Source of the DNA: an uncultured Pseudorhodoferax sp.
Lineage (GTDB): Bacteria; Pseudomonadota; Gammaproteobacteria; Burkholderiales; Burkholderiaceae
Assembly (NCBI GenBank): GCA_913776795.1
Contig: CAJYRH010000622.1
Location: forward strand, 1-6,342
Reading direction: 5' to 3'
Length of the DNA: 6,342 nucleotides
Shown: positions 1 through 5,820 of the stretch, piece after piece
Numbering within the stretch: position 1 is the stretch's first letter
Layout of the letters: every line of letters begins with the position of its first letter
Translations under genes and position numbers: made by a program
Notes under the pieces: model-generated
What the model saw: the letters and a program-made list of their open reading frames with translations, nothing else
What the model was told of the DNA's origin: nothing
Databases searched by the model: none

Positions 1-495
1 TCCAAAGCTCGGGAACCAGCCCAGCCAGACCGCGAAGACCAGGATCAGCAGAATGCCGATCAGGAAGGTCGGCAACGACACGCCCAGCAGCGAGAGCGTC
101 ATGAGCACCTGGCTCATGAAGCTGCCGCGGCGCAGCGCGGCGTAGACGCCTGCCGGCACGCCGACGAGCAGCGCAATCAACGCGGCGACCAGTGCCAGCT
201 CCAGCGTGGCCGGAAAGCGCTCGGCGATCAGCCGCGACACCTTCGCCCCCTGGCGCAGCGACAGGCCGAACTCGCCCTGGGCCGCGTTGTAGAGGAAATG
301 CCAGAACTGCACGATGAAGGGCTTGTCCAGGCCCAAGGCCTGGCGGAGCTCGCGGATCTGGTCCGGCGTGGCATCCTGCCCGAGCAGGAACACCACCGGA
401 TCGCCGACGTACTGAAACAGCAGGAAGGCGATGAAGGCCACGGCCACCATCACCACCACCGCCTGCAGCAGCCGGCGCAGGATGAATGCAAACAT
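1..495 (-). CDS. Dipeptide-type ABC transporter permease, DppB family (partial, 3' end outside window)
   Basis: This is the N-terminal 165 residues of an inner-membrane permease of the DppB/OppB/NikB type. It is one of two pore subunits that move peptides (or related solutes such as nickel chelates or glutathione) from the periplasmic binding protein into the cytoplasm. The start MFAFILRRLLQAVVVM is the family's usual opening (R-R-L before the first membrane helix, about residues 9-29). It is followed by the periplasmic segment with GDPV and a Q-I-R-E-L-R-Q-A-L-G-L-D-K-P motif (about 46-59), then helices at about 98-121 and 130-160 that begin the BPD_transp_1 domain. FGLSLRQG (about 76-83) and ERFPATLEL (92-100) are typical of the family. 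The ATG at 495 is preceded by an AGGAG ribosome binding site. The gene lies 52 bp downstream of the binding-protein gene, so co-transcription is inferred. The usual second permease and ATPases would lie beyond coordinate 1. The substrate cannot be told from this fragment. Confidence 0.93.
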   Translation of the reverse strand, partial: MFAFILRRLLQAVVVMVAVAFIAFLLFQYVGDPVVFLLGQDATPDQIRELRQALGLDKPFIVQFWHFLYNAAQGEFGLSLRQGAKVSRLIAERFPATLELALVAALIALLVGVPAGVYAALRRGSFMSQVLMTLSLLGVSLPTFLIGILLILVFAVWLGWFPSFG

Positions 496-514
496 CGCTT
501 GTTGCTCCTGGGCA

Positions 515-535
515 GATGGCGCGCTGTGCGCCATC
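515..535 (-). promoter_or_regulatory. Intercistronic hairpin between binding protein and permease genes
   Basis: A perfect 8-bp stem (arms GATGGCGC and GCGCCATC, 5-nt loop) lies in the 52-bp gap, 12 bases past the binding-protein stop codon and 4 bases before the permease AGGAG ribosome binding site. No T-run follows, so it is not a classic terminator. In other transport operons such hairpins protect the 3' end of the upstream message and lower downstream expression, giving more binding protein than permease. That role here is inference. Confidence 0.55.
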
Positions 536-547
536 AGGCCCGCGGAA

Positions 548-2125
548 TCAGTTGACCTTGATCAGGCGCCAGTCGAGGCGGTTGTCGGCGCGGTGCACGA
601 CGTCGATGTTCTTCTTCATGGCCCAGGGGATGACCTGGTTGTACAGCGGCAGGTGCGAGACATCCTCGTGCGAGAGGATCAATGCCTTCTCGATGAGCTC
701 GTTGCGGTTCTTCAGGTCCGTCTCGACCTTCACACGTTCGATGAGCGCATCCATTTGCGGGTTCGAGTAGCGGCCCACGTTGTAGTTGCCGTCGCCGCCC
801 GCGCCGACCGAGCGCACCAGCGATTGCAGGCTGTACAGCGCGTCGAAGGTCGGAACGCCCCAGCCCAGCATGTAGATGCTGGCCTCGTAGCGCTGGATCA
901 TCGGGAAGTAGGTGACCAGCGGCAGCGTACGCAGCTTGGCCTTGACGCCCACGCGCGCCCACATCGCGGTGATCGCCTGGCAGACCGCCTCGTCGTTGAT
1001 GTAGCGGTTGTTGGGACAGGCGAAGTCGACTTCGAAGCCCTGCGGGTAGCCGGCGTCGGCCAGCAGCTTCTGCGCCGCCGCGGCATCGTACGGCCAGCGC
1101 GCGTCGGCCTTCTTGGTCCACCCGTTGACCTGCGGCGAGATCAGCGTGCCAGTGCTCTGGCCCAGGCCGCGCAGCGTCACGCGCTGGATCGCGCCGATGT
1201 CGATCGCCTGGTACAGCGCCTTGCGCACACGCACGTCCTTGAGCGGGTTCTTGCCCTTGACACTGGAGCCCACCAGCTCATCGCGGAACTGGTCCATGCC
1301 CAGGAACAGGGTGCGGTTCTCGACGCCGTCCATGACCTTCATGTCCGGGTTGCTGCGCAGACGGCCCAGGTCCTGCGGGCTGGGATCGAGCACGAAGTCG
1401 GTCTCGCCGGACAGCAACGCCGCCAGACGCGTGGCCTGGGACTTGATCGGGGTGTAGACGATCTCCGTCACGTTGCCGCTCGTCTTGCCCCAGTAGTTCG
1501 GATTGGCCACCAGGACCATGCGCTGGTCGGGCTGCCATTCCTTGAGCATGTAGGGGCCGGTGCCCATGGCATTGCGGTGGGCGAAAGTCTCGTCCTGGGT
1601 CTTGATGTCCTTGGGCTCGGTCGACCTGTTCTTCTCGGCCCAGGCTTTGCTCATGATGCGCAGCTCGGTCAGCTGGTTGACCAGCGTGGGCGTGGGCGCC
1701 TTGAGCATCACGTCGACCGTGTTGTCGTCGACCTTGACCACCTTGTCGATGCCCTGGGCGTAGACCGCGTAGTTGGAAGTCTTGGCCATGGCGCGCGTGA
1801 GCGAAAACACCACGTCATCGGCGGAGAAAGGCGAACCGTCACTGAACTTCACGCCCTTGCGCAGCATGAAGCGCATCTGCGTGGGGCTGATCTGCTTCCA
1901 TTCGGTTGCCAGCTGCGGCTCGGGCTTGAAGGTCTTGCTGTTGTAGTAAACGAGCGAGTCGTACATGGACGCATGCACGCCGTTGCCGAGCGCATTGTTC
2001 TGCGAATGGATGTCCATCGTGGGGATGTCGCTGGCACTGGACCATTTGAAGGTCTTGGCGTGCGCAGCACTCCCAAGGCTCAGCGCGACGAATGCACCGG
2101 TACAGAACAAGGCAATTTTTTGCAT
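548..2125 (-). CDS. Periplasmic substrate-binding protein of a dipeptide/oligopeptide-type ABC transporter (SBP_bac_5)
   Basis: The 525-residue protein captures peptides or similar solutes in the periplasm and delivers them to the permease encoded just downstream. Residues 1-23 form a signal peptide (K3, hydrophobic core, cleavage expected after A-H-A at 21-23). The mature part shows the family 5 solute-binding pattern: LATEWKQIS (72-80), the edge motif FSDGSPFSADDVVFSLTR (94-111), MGTGPY (187-192), NPNYWG (208-213), the VRKALYQAID hinge region (300-309) and LPLYNQVIPWA near the C-terminus (492-502). Length is normal for DppA/OppA-type proteins. The start at 2125 is chosen because it gives the signal peptide. 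The frame stays open 34 codons further upstream (to 2227), but that would overlap the preceding gene and bury the signal. No strong ribosome binding site is visible before 2125. Two cysteines at 370 and 382 bracket the PNNRYINDEAV segment and could form a disulfide. Exact substrate unknown. Confidence 0.94.
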   Translation of the reverse strand: MQKIALFCTGAFVALSLGSAAHAKTFKWSSASDIPTMDIHSQNNALGNGVHASMYDSLVYYNSKTFKPEPQLATEWKQISPTQMRFMLRKGVKFSDGSPFSADDVVFSLTRAMAKTSNYAVYAQGIDKVVKVDDNTVDVMLKAPTPTLVNQLTELRIMSKAWAEKNRSTEPKDIKTQDETFAHRNAMGTGPYMLKEWQPDQRMVLVANPNYWGKTSGNVTEIVYTPIKSQATRLAALLSGETDFVLDPSPQDLGRLRSNPDMKVMDGVENRTLFLGMDQFRDELVGSSVKGKNPLKDVRVRKALYQAIDIGAIQRVTLRGLGQSTGTLISPQVNGWTKKADARWPYDAAAAQKLLADAGYPQGFEVDFACPNNRYINDEAVCQAITAMWARVGVKAKLRTLPLVTYFPMIQRYEASIYMLGWGVPTFDALYSLQSLVRSVGAGGDGNYNVGRYSNPQMDALIERVKVETDLKNRNELIEKALILSHEDVSHLPLYNQVIPWAMKKNIDVVHRADNRLDWRLIKVN

Positions 2126-2201
2126 GGGCAGACTTTGGAAAAAGAAGATTCCACTATGCAACAAGCGGGCCAGACCGGGCAGCCGGAGTTTCCCCATGCG
2201 A

Positions 2202-2963
2202 TCAGGGGGCAGGCTGGGGCCGCGCACGCAACTGCAGCGGCCCGTACCAGGCCTGCACCCGGCTGCCGGTGTTGTCCGAGTCTGTCATGATGCCGACCGC
2301 CAGCAACGCGCCTGGCTCCTCGCCAAAAGCGTGAACGAAATCGGCCCGCACATCGCGTTCGTAGTCGTGCCACTGGCCGAGACCGCTGGAGCCGGACTCC
2401 ACCACGATCTTGCGGATGCGGTCGGTGCGCGGGTTGAGGATCACGCTGCCAGGTACGCGGGTGTTGCACCACACGTACATCAGCGTGGCGTAGGGCATTT
2501 CCTCTCCGGTCAGAGCACGCGCGAGCTCGGACAGCATCGCGTTCTTGGCGGAAAAGCGGCCGCGATCGCCTTCGAAGGCCAGCACGAGGCGCACCGGCGC
2601 ATCGTCCGTATCACGGGCAGCCATGTCGGCACCGGCGATCAGGGCCGGCACTTTCCAGGAGAACGAGAGTTGGCCCAAGGCATCGGCCGGCACATGGACC
2701 TGTCTGCGCACCATGCTGGCCGAGGCGTCTGCGGTCACGGCCAAGGCCGCACGGCCATCGACCCGCACCGGTTCGAACTGCGTTTCGCGCTTACCTGGCA
2801 ACGACAGGCGTTGCCATGGCTTGCCGTCCACCTGCGGCAACGACGCCATGGCCCAAGGCGTCTGGGCGATCGCGGCAACAGCCACCGGCTCGTCCTGCTC
2901 CGAACGCCAGGATGCGCATCCTTGCAATTGCACTGCCACCAGGGCCATCAACACGAAGCGCAT
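2202..2963 (-). CDS. DUF3047 family putative outer-membrane lipoprotein
   Basis: The 253-residue protein matches my memory of DUF3047, a family of unknown function. It starts with a short lipoprotein signal whose lipobox is LQGC, with the lipidated cysteine at residue 16. The next residue is Ala, not Asp, so outer-membrane sorting is expected. Family-like blocks are LSFSWKVP (99-106), DDAPVRLVLAFEGD (120-133), LMYVWCN (161-167), RIRKIVVESG (182-191), LGQWHDYERDV (195-205) and GIMTDSDNT (224-232). The protein looks like a compact beta-rich periplasmic domain tethered to the membrane; that is inference. It lies 76 bp upstream of the binding-protein gene on the same strand and may be the first gene of that operon. 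Only about 30 bp separate its ATG from the porin terminator, so its promoter is unclear: readthrough or a promoter overlapping the terminator. The ribosome binding site is weak (GGAT). An internal Met at residue 6 is an alternative start. Confidence 0.85.
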   Translation of the reverse strand: MRFVLMALVAVQLQGCASWRSEQDEPVAVAAIAQTPWAMASLPQVDGKPWQRLSLPGKRETQFEPVRVDGRAALAVTADASASMVRRQVHVPADALGQLSFSWKVPALIAGADMAARDTDDAPVRLVLAFEGDRGRFSAKNAMLSELARALTGEEMPYATLMYVWCNTRVPGSVILNPRTDRIRKIVVESGSSGLGQWHDYERDVRADFVHAFGEEPGALLAVGIMTDSDNTGSRVQAWYGPLQLRARPQPAP

Positions 2964-2993
2964 GGGTCATATCCATTCGAAAGCAGCACGCAC

Positions 2994-3027
2994 AAAAAAG
3001 CCGCCGGTCTTGCGACGCGGCGGCTTT
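2994..3027 (-). terminator. Intrinsic terminator of the porin gene
   Basis: Read on the minus strand, a perfect 10-bp stem (AAAGCCGCCG pairing with CGGCGGCTTT, 11-nt loop) runs into six Ts. It starts about 40 bases after the porin stop codon. The A-run at the start of the stem also makes it partly symmetrical. Confidence 0.92.
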
Positions 3028-3067
3028 ATACATTGCAATCGTCAAGCTGCGCTAGGCAGCTTTCTGA

Positions 3068-4147
3068 TTAGAACGTGTGGACAACGCCCAGACCGACGGC
3101 GTAGGGATTGGCAGATGCCAGACCACGACCGTTGGCATTGACAGCGGTGATGGCGTTTTGGTCATAGCCCTTCACGAAGTCGACATACACACGGGTACGC
3201 TTGGACAGTGCGTAGTTGGCGAACAATTCCAGAGCCTTGATATCGGCTTCGGTATTGCGAGCGTACGCCACACCGACGTTAGCAGGGCCGAACGGAGCAA
3301 CCGCAGCCAAGGTCCAACCCTTGCCGCCAGCCAGTTGGCCACCGCTACCTGCAGCACCACCCGCGCTGAAGGTGTTGTAGTTCTGCGTCAGGTCGCCATC
3401 GCGCTCGCGACGGTTGTACGTAGCGGCGAGCTTGACCACTTGCAGGTCGTAGCTGGCGCCGACAGCGTAGGCCGTGCGCAGACCTTCAACCGACTTGGTC
3501 TCAGCAATAGCGCTCACCGACAGCGGGCCGTTAGCGAAAGTTGCGCCCAGGCTGTAACGGTTCTTTGCCGCGGCCGGCACGTTGATACCCTGCACAGAGC
3601 CATCAGCATCACCCTTCGGAGTGAAGCCGGCACGAACCACGAAGCCGCCAAAGTTCGGAGAGGTGTACTGCAGCTGGCTGCTGCGACGCGAAGAACCGTA
3701 CCACGTCACAGCGCTGATGCCAGCACGGTCGTAAGCAGACGAGTACGAGGTGCCGTTGAAGTCGTAGGCGCCCATGACTTTGGCACCGATCGACGAAGAA
3801 CGACCCAGTTGGATCGCACCCCAGCCGGCGCCTTCCAGGCCAACCCAGGCTTCACGACTGAAAGCCACGGCAGTGCCGCCGGTGGACAGGTCCAGGCCAC
3901 CAGATTGCAGGTTGAAGTTAGCCTTCAAACCGCCGCCCAGATCTTCCGTACCGCGGAAGCCGATCACCGACGTGCTGTTGAAGCCGTCTTGCGTGCCAGC
4001 GTAGCCTTCGCCATTGTTCATGCCCCACTTGCCGTCCTTGACCTTACCGAAGCCAATGTCCAGCACGCCGTACAGGGTGACGGACGACTGAGCCATGGCG
4101 GCGCCGGAAGCGGCCAGCACGGCCAAAGCGATCAGACTCTTTTTCAT
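3068..4147 (-). CDS. General outer-membrane porin (Gram-negative porin, Porin_4/OmpC-like)
   Basis: The 359-residue precursor forms a trimeric, presumably 16-stranded beta-barrel that lets small hydrophilic solutes cross the outer membrane. Residues 1-19 are a signal peptide (MKKSLIALAVLAASGAAMA, cleaved before Gln20). The mature N-terminus QSSVTLYGVLDIGFG is the standard opening of betaproteobacterial porins. Alternating strands include GFRGTEDLGGGLKANFNLQSG, then REAWVGLEGAGWGAIQLGRSS, then LGATFANGPLSVSAIAE, and the chain ends in VGLGVVHTF, with the terminal Phe recognised by the BAM assembly machinery. The ATG at 4147 has a GGAGAA ribosome binding site and gives the signal peptide. A 17-codon upstream extension of the frame is not used. 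Codon choice looks more biased and less GC-rich than in the neighbouring genes, as expected for a highly expressed gene. It is divergent from coq7 and ends in a strong terminator. Ion selectivity cannot be told. Confidence 0.96.
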   Translation of the reverse strand: MKKSLIALAVLAASGAAMAQSSVTLYGVLDIGFGKVKDGKWGMNNGEGYAGTQDGFNSTSVIGFRGTEDLGGGLKANFNLQSGGLDLSTGGTAVAFSREAWVGLEGAGWGAIQLGRSSSIGAKVMGAYDFNGTSYSSAYDRAGISAVTWYGSSRRSSQLQYTSPNFGGFVVRAGFTPKGDADGSVQGINVPAAAKNRYSLGATFANGPLSVSAIAETKSVEGLRTAYAVGASYDLQVVKLAATYNRRERDGDLTQNYNTFSAGGAAGSGGQLAGGKGWTLAAVAPFGPANVGVAYARNTEADIKALELFANYALSKRTRVYVDFVKGYDQNAITAVNANGRGLASANPYAVGLGVVHTF

Positions 4148-4240
4148 TGCGAGATTCTCCAAGGTTAAACAGAGGGCTCCGGTTCGATGAGACCGCATCG
4201 TGCTTCAGCACTTTTGTTCGATCTCGCCGGAGTCCCGGGC

Positions 4241-4261
4241 CAACCTCCTTTTGGGAAGTTG
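4241..4261 (-). promoter_or_regulatory. Porin leader hairpin containing an orphan Shine-Dalgarno sequence
   Basis: Read on the minus strand, CAACTTCC pairs with GGAGGTTG (8 bp, one G-T wobble) around a CAAAA loop. The 3' arm holds AAAAGGAGGTT, almost the full complement of the 16S rRNA 3' end, but no ATG or GTG stands at a usable distance after it. It lies about 95 nt upstream of the real porin start. If the promoter called at 4267-4295 is right, this hairpin is the very 5' end of the porin mRNA. Confidence 0.45.
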
Positions 4262-4266
4262 AGCGT

Positions 4267-4295
4267 ATTGCACCAGAACGGGTGCCCTTGGGCAA
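4267..4295 (-). promoter_or_regulatory. Candidate sigma-70 promoter of the porin gene
   Basis: On the minus strand TTGCCC (4295-4290) and TGCAAT (4272-4267) are 17 bp apart, and a TGG precedes the -10, giving an extended -10 (TGn) match. Each hexamer matches the consensus at 4 of 6 positions. A start near 4260 would give a leader of about 113 nt before the porin ATG. No better pair was seen in the gap. Confidence 0.4.
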
Positions 4296-4394
4296 AAGAA
4301 AAGGCCAATAAAGCTTCTATTTCGTCGCATGGTTACAACAGGCGCGCGGGGGGCAAAGGTCGGGCATCGCGGTCTTCCCGTCCCGGGCCGCGCC

Positions 4395-4400
4395 TATACT
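4395..4400 (+). promoter_or_regulatory. Candidate -10 element for coq7
   Basis: TATACT matches the -10 consensus at 5 of 6 positions and would start a transcript near 4407, giving a leader of about 14 nt before the coq7 ATG. No good -35 hexamer lies 16-18 bp upstream in the very GC-rich spacer, so this is a weak call based on position and the single hexamer. Confidence 0.4.
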
Positions 4401-4420
4401 GGGTTTTTCCCGAGCGCACC

Positions 4421-5038
4421 ATGGACGCACTGCTCAGCACCTTCGACGCCGCACTTCGCACGCTGTTCGTGCAGCCGCATGCCAGCCGGCCGTGCCCCAC
4501 CTTGCCGGCACAGGCCAGCACACTTGCGGACGAAGAGAAGCAGTTGTCGGGTGCGCTGATGCGCGTGAACCATGTCGGAGAGGTGTGCGCGCAGGCGCTT
4601 TATTCAGGCCAGGCGCTGGCGACGCGCGATGCAGCACTGCGGTCGCATCTGGAGGCCGCGGGCAGGGAAGAGACAGACCATCTCGCCTGGACGGCCGAGC
4701 GGCTGGAGGAACTGGGCGCCCGGCCTTCGCTGCTGAATCCCCTCTGGTATGCCGGCGCATTCACGCTCGGCTTCGTCGCGGGGAAGGTCAGCGACCGGTT
4801 GAGCCTGGGCTTCGTGGTCGAAACGGAGCAGCAGGTCGCCGAGCATCTCGCGTCGCACCTTGACCGGCTGCCTCTGAACGACCACGCCTCGCGCGCCATC
4901 GTCGTTCAGATGCGCGACGACGAGCTGCGCCATGCGCAGGATGCCGCCGCGGCTGGCGCGCTGCCGTTGCCGCGTGTGGCCAAGGGCCTGATGCGCGCGG
5001 CGGCCAAATTCATGACGACGACGGCACACCGCATCTGA
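4421..5038 (+). CDS. coq7: 3-demethoxyubiquinol 3-hydroxylase, COQ7 family di-iron enzyme
   Basis: The 205-residue enzyme carries out the late hydroxylation of the ubiquinone ring (3-demethoxyubiquinol to 3-demethylubiquinol, O2-dependent) at the inner-membrane surface. It is the type found in many betaproteobacteria in place of the flavoprotein UbiF. The ferritin-like four-helix bundle carries all six expected iron ligands: Glu54 in NHVGE, Glu84 and His87 in REETDH, Glu136 in VETEQQ, and Glu168 and His171 in DDELRH. Between them, [21 protein letters not shown] (101-121) is the usual hydrophobic, membrane-contacting segment. Length is normal for the bacterial family. The frame is open 78 codons upstream, but the ATG at 4421 fits the family length and follows the TATACT element. 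The ribosome binding site is weak (a GAG about 9 bases upstream). It is divergent from the porin and convergent with the OsmC-family gene. The bacterial protein is often annotated CoQ7 or UbiF-like. Confidence 0.96.
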   Translation: MDALLSTFDAALRTLFVQPHASRPCPTLPAQASTLADEEKQLSGALMRVNHVGEVCAQALYSGQALATRDAALRSHLEAAGREETDHLAWTAERLEELGARPSLLNPLWYAGAFTLGFVAGKVSDRLSLGFVVETEQQVAEHLASHLDRLPLNDHASRAIVVQMRDDELRHAQDAAAAGALPLPRVAKGLMRAAAKFMTTTAHRI

Positions 5039-5040
5039 TA

Positions 5041-5061
5041 AGGCGGCCCGCGGGCCTGCCT
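5041..5061. terminator. Weak GC-rich hairpin between convergent coq7 and osmC-family genes
   Basis: GGCCCGCGGGCC is a perfect 12-bp palindrome flanked by AGGC on one side and TGCCT on the other, so an extended, slightly mismatched stem is possible in transcripts from either strand. It sits 2 bases after the coq7 stop codon and 13 bases before the end of the convergent gene. No T-run follows on either strand, so termination here is doubtful. Confidence 0.3.
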
Positions 5062-5074
5062 GGTACAGATGGTG

Positions 5075-5524
5075 TCAGCAGTCCTTCAACTCGAAACTCG
5101 TGACGATCTCTGCCGTCTTGCCCAGCATGATGGTGGCTGAGCAGTATTTGTCGTGGCTCATGGCAATGGCGCGCTCCACGGCCGCAGCCGGCAGACCCCT
5201 GCCCGTGACCGTGAAATGCATCTGGATCCGGGTGAACACCTTGGGATCGGTTTCGGCGCGATCGGCGCTGAGCCTGACCGAGCAGCCGCGCACATCGTGG
5301 CGCCCCCGCCTGAGGATCAGCACCACGTCATAGGCCGTGCAGCCGCCAGCGCCGGCCAACACCGTCTCCATGGGACGCGGCGCAAGGTTGCGCCCTCCGT
5401 TTTCGGGCTTGGCCGCATCGGGCGCACCATCCATCGCCAGCACATGGCCGCTTCCGGTCTCGGCCACAAAACCCATGCCGGACTGCGTACCGGCAGTGCC
5501 GGTCCAGCTCACTGTGCATTCCAT
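5075..5524 (-). CDS. OsmC/Ohr superfamily protein, YhfA-like
   Basis: The 149-residue cytoplasmic protein belongs to the OsmC/Ohr superfamily of thiol-dependent peroxidases, and its sequence pattern is closest to Escherichia coli YhfA, whose substrate is not established. The two conserved cysteines are present: Cys62 in AGAGGCTAYDVV and Cys128 in SHDKYCSATIMLGK. Other YhfA-like blocks are MDGAP (31-35), PMETVLAGAGG (51-61), DVVLILRRGRHDV (66-78) and FTRIQMHFTVTGRGL (97-111). Length is normal. The ATG at 5524 is chosen because an AAGGAG ribosome binding site lies 8 bases upstream. The frame stays open 34 codons further (to 5626), but those residues are outside the domain and have no ribosome binding site. 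By family knowledge it may reduce organic peroxides or handle reactive sulfur or acyl species; the exact role here is inferred only. It is convergent with coq7 and divergent from the candidate sRNA and ilvA. A third cysteine is the last residue. Confidence 0.93.
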   Translation of the reverse strand: MECTVSWTGTAGTQSGMGFVAETGSGHVLAMDGAPDAAKPENGGRNLAPRPMETVLAGAGGCTAYDVVLILRRGRHDVRGCSVRLSADRAETDPKVFTRIQMHFTVTGRGLPAAAVERAIAMSHDKYCSATIMLGKTAEIVTSFELKDC

Positions 5525-5596
5525 CCCCGTCTCTCCTTGGCCATGGGCCTGTTGGTGCGTTGTGAAATTGCCGAATTCTTCACGAAAATTCACCGC

Positions 5597-5606
5597 TGAC
5601 ATGTCA
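5597..5606. promoter_or_regulatory. Candidate operator palindrome TGACATGTCA
   Basis: A perfect 10-bp inverted repeat lies 73 bp upstream of the osmC-family start and about 30 bp before the TATACT element of the divergent candidate sRNA, a place where a dimeric regulator could act on both. A 10-bp palindrome can arise by chance in this much intergenic DNA, so the call is tentative. Confidence 0.2.
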
Positions 5607-5636
5607 CGCAATGCTGCGTCGCACAAAAATCCTCGC

Positions 5637-5642
5637 TATACT
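5637..5642 (+). promoter_or_regulatory. Candidate -10 element of the intergenic small RNA
   Basis: TATACT (5 of 6 consensus matches) is preceded by a GC-poor stretch (ACAAAAATCC) and would start a transcript near A5649. The sequence 16-18 bp upstream does not resemble TTGACA. The element is the same hexamer as that proposed before coq7. Confidence 0.45.
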
Positions 5643-5648
5643 TGCTCC

Positions 5649-5735
5649 ATCGCGTCGCAACTCGGCGCACCGATTGTCTCCTCCACCCTCCGAAAAGGTG
5701 GATTGGCCCCGAACCGCAAGGTTCGGGGCTTTTTT
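5649..5735 (+). ncRNA. Candidate small RNA (or ilvA leader) ending in an intrinsic terminator
   Basis: A transcript from the TATACT element at 5637 to the T-run at 5730-5735 would be about 87 nt. Nothing on the plus strand upstream needs the terminator: the osmC-family gene runs the other way, and no ATG-initiated ORF with a ribosome binding site lies inside. The predicted fold has a single-stranded 5' part, a hairpin with a 6-bp stem (TCCACC at 5682-5687 with GGTGGA at 5697-5702, 9-nt loop CTCCGAAAA), then the 10-bp terminator stem. The CU-rich run TCTCCTCCACCCTCC (5677-5691) resembles anti-Shine-Dalgarno seeds of known trans-acting sRNAs. An alternative is an attenuated leader of ilvA. Start site and function are inferred. 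Confidence 0.55.
5706..5735 (+). terminator. Strong plus-strand intrinsic terminator upstream of ilvA
   Basis: A perfect 10-bp stem (GCCCCGAACC with GGTTCGGGGC) closes a GCAA tetraloop of the stable GNRA class and is followed at once by six Ts. It ends 85 bp before the ilvA ATG. On the opposite strand no T-run follows, so the orientation is clear. Confidence 0.93.
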
Positions 5736-5778
5736 CTTTGTGGTGCCCGGCGCCGGACGGGCCTCTCGGGTTGTTCTC

Positions 5779-5784
5779 TATGAT
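5779..5784 (+). promoter_or_regulatory. Candidate -10 element for ilvA
   Basis: TATGAT (5 of 6 matches) lies after the intrinsic terminator and would start ilvA mRNA near 5791, leaving a leader of about 30 nt that is C-rich and lacks a Shine-Dalgarno sequence. No convincing -35 hexamer is seen at the right distance. Confidence 0.4.
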
Positions 5785-5820
5785 CCGCGCTCCCTGCACC
5801 TGCCGGCCCGCCTCCATCCC

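Noticed and set aside
431..2290. 619-codon open frame on the plus strand, antisense to the binding protein
   Set aside because: It mirrors the real minus-strand gene in high-GC DNA. Its translation is rich in Val, Leu, Arg, His and Asp without any recognisable domain, while the opposite frame is a clear family protein.
1965..3071. 368-codon plus-strand frame spanning the binding protein, the gap and DUF3047
   Set aside because: It crosses two real minus-strand genes and shows no domain or ribosome binding site.
3077..4168. 363-codon open frame on the plus strand, antisense to the porin
   Set aside because: Shadow of the porin gene; the porin has a signal peptide, ribosome site, terminator and family motifs.
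4200..4212. Small hairpin GTGC-TTCA-GCAC followed by TTTT on the plus strand
   Set aside because: Only a 4-bp stem, and no plus-strand gene upstream needs a terminator.
4044..4295. Minus-strand frame in the porin leader that could be a small upstream ORF using the strong AGGAGG
   Set aside because: No ATG or GTG stands at a normal distance from the AGGAGG, and the frame runs on into the porin gene out of frame.
5615..5659. Direct repeat GCGTCGCA (5617-5624 region and 5652-5659 region)
   Set aside because: Only 8 bp, two copies; expected by chance in GC-rich DNA.
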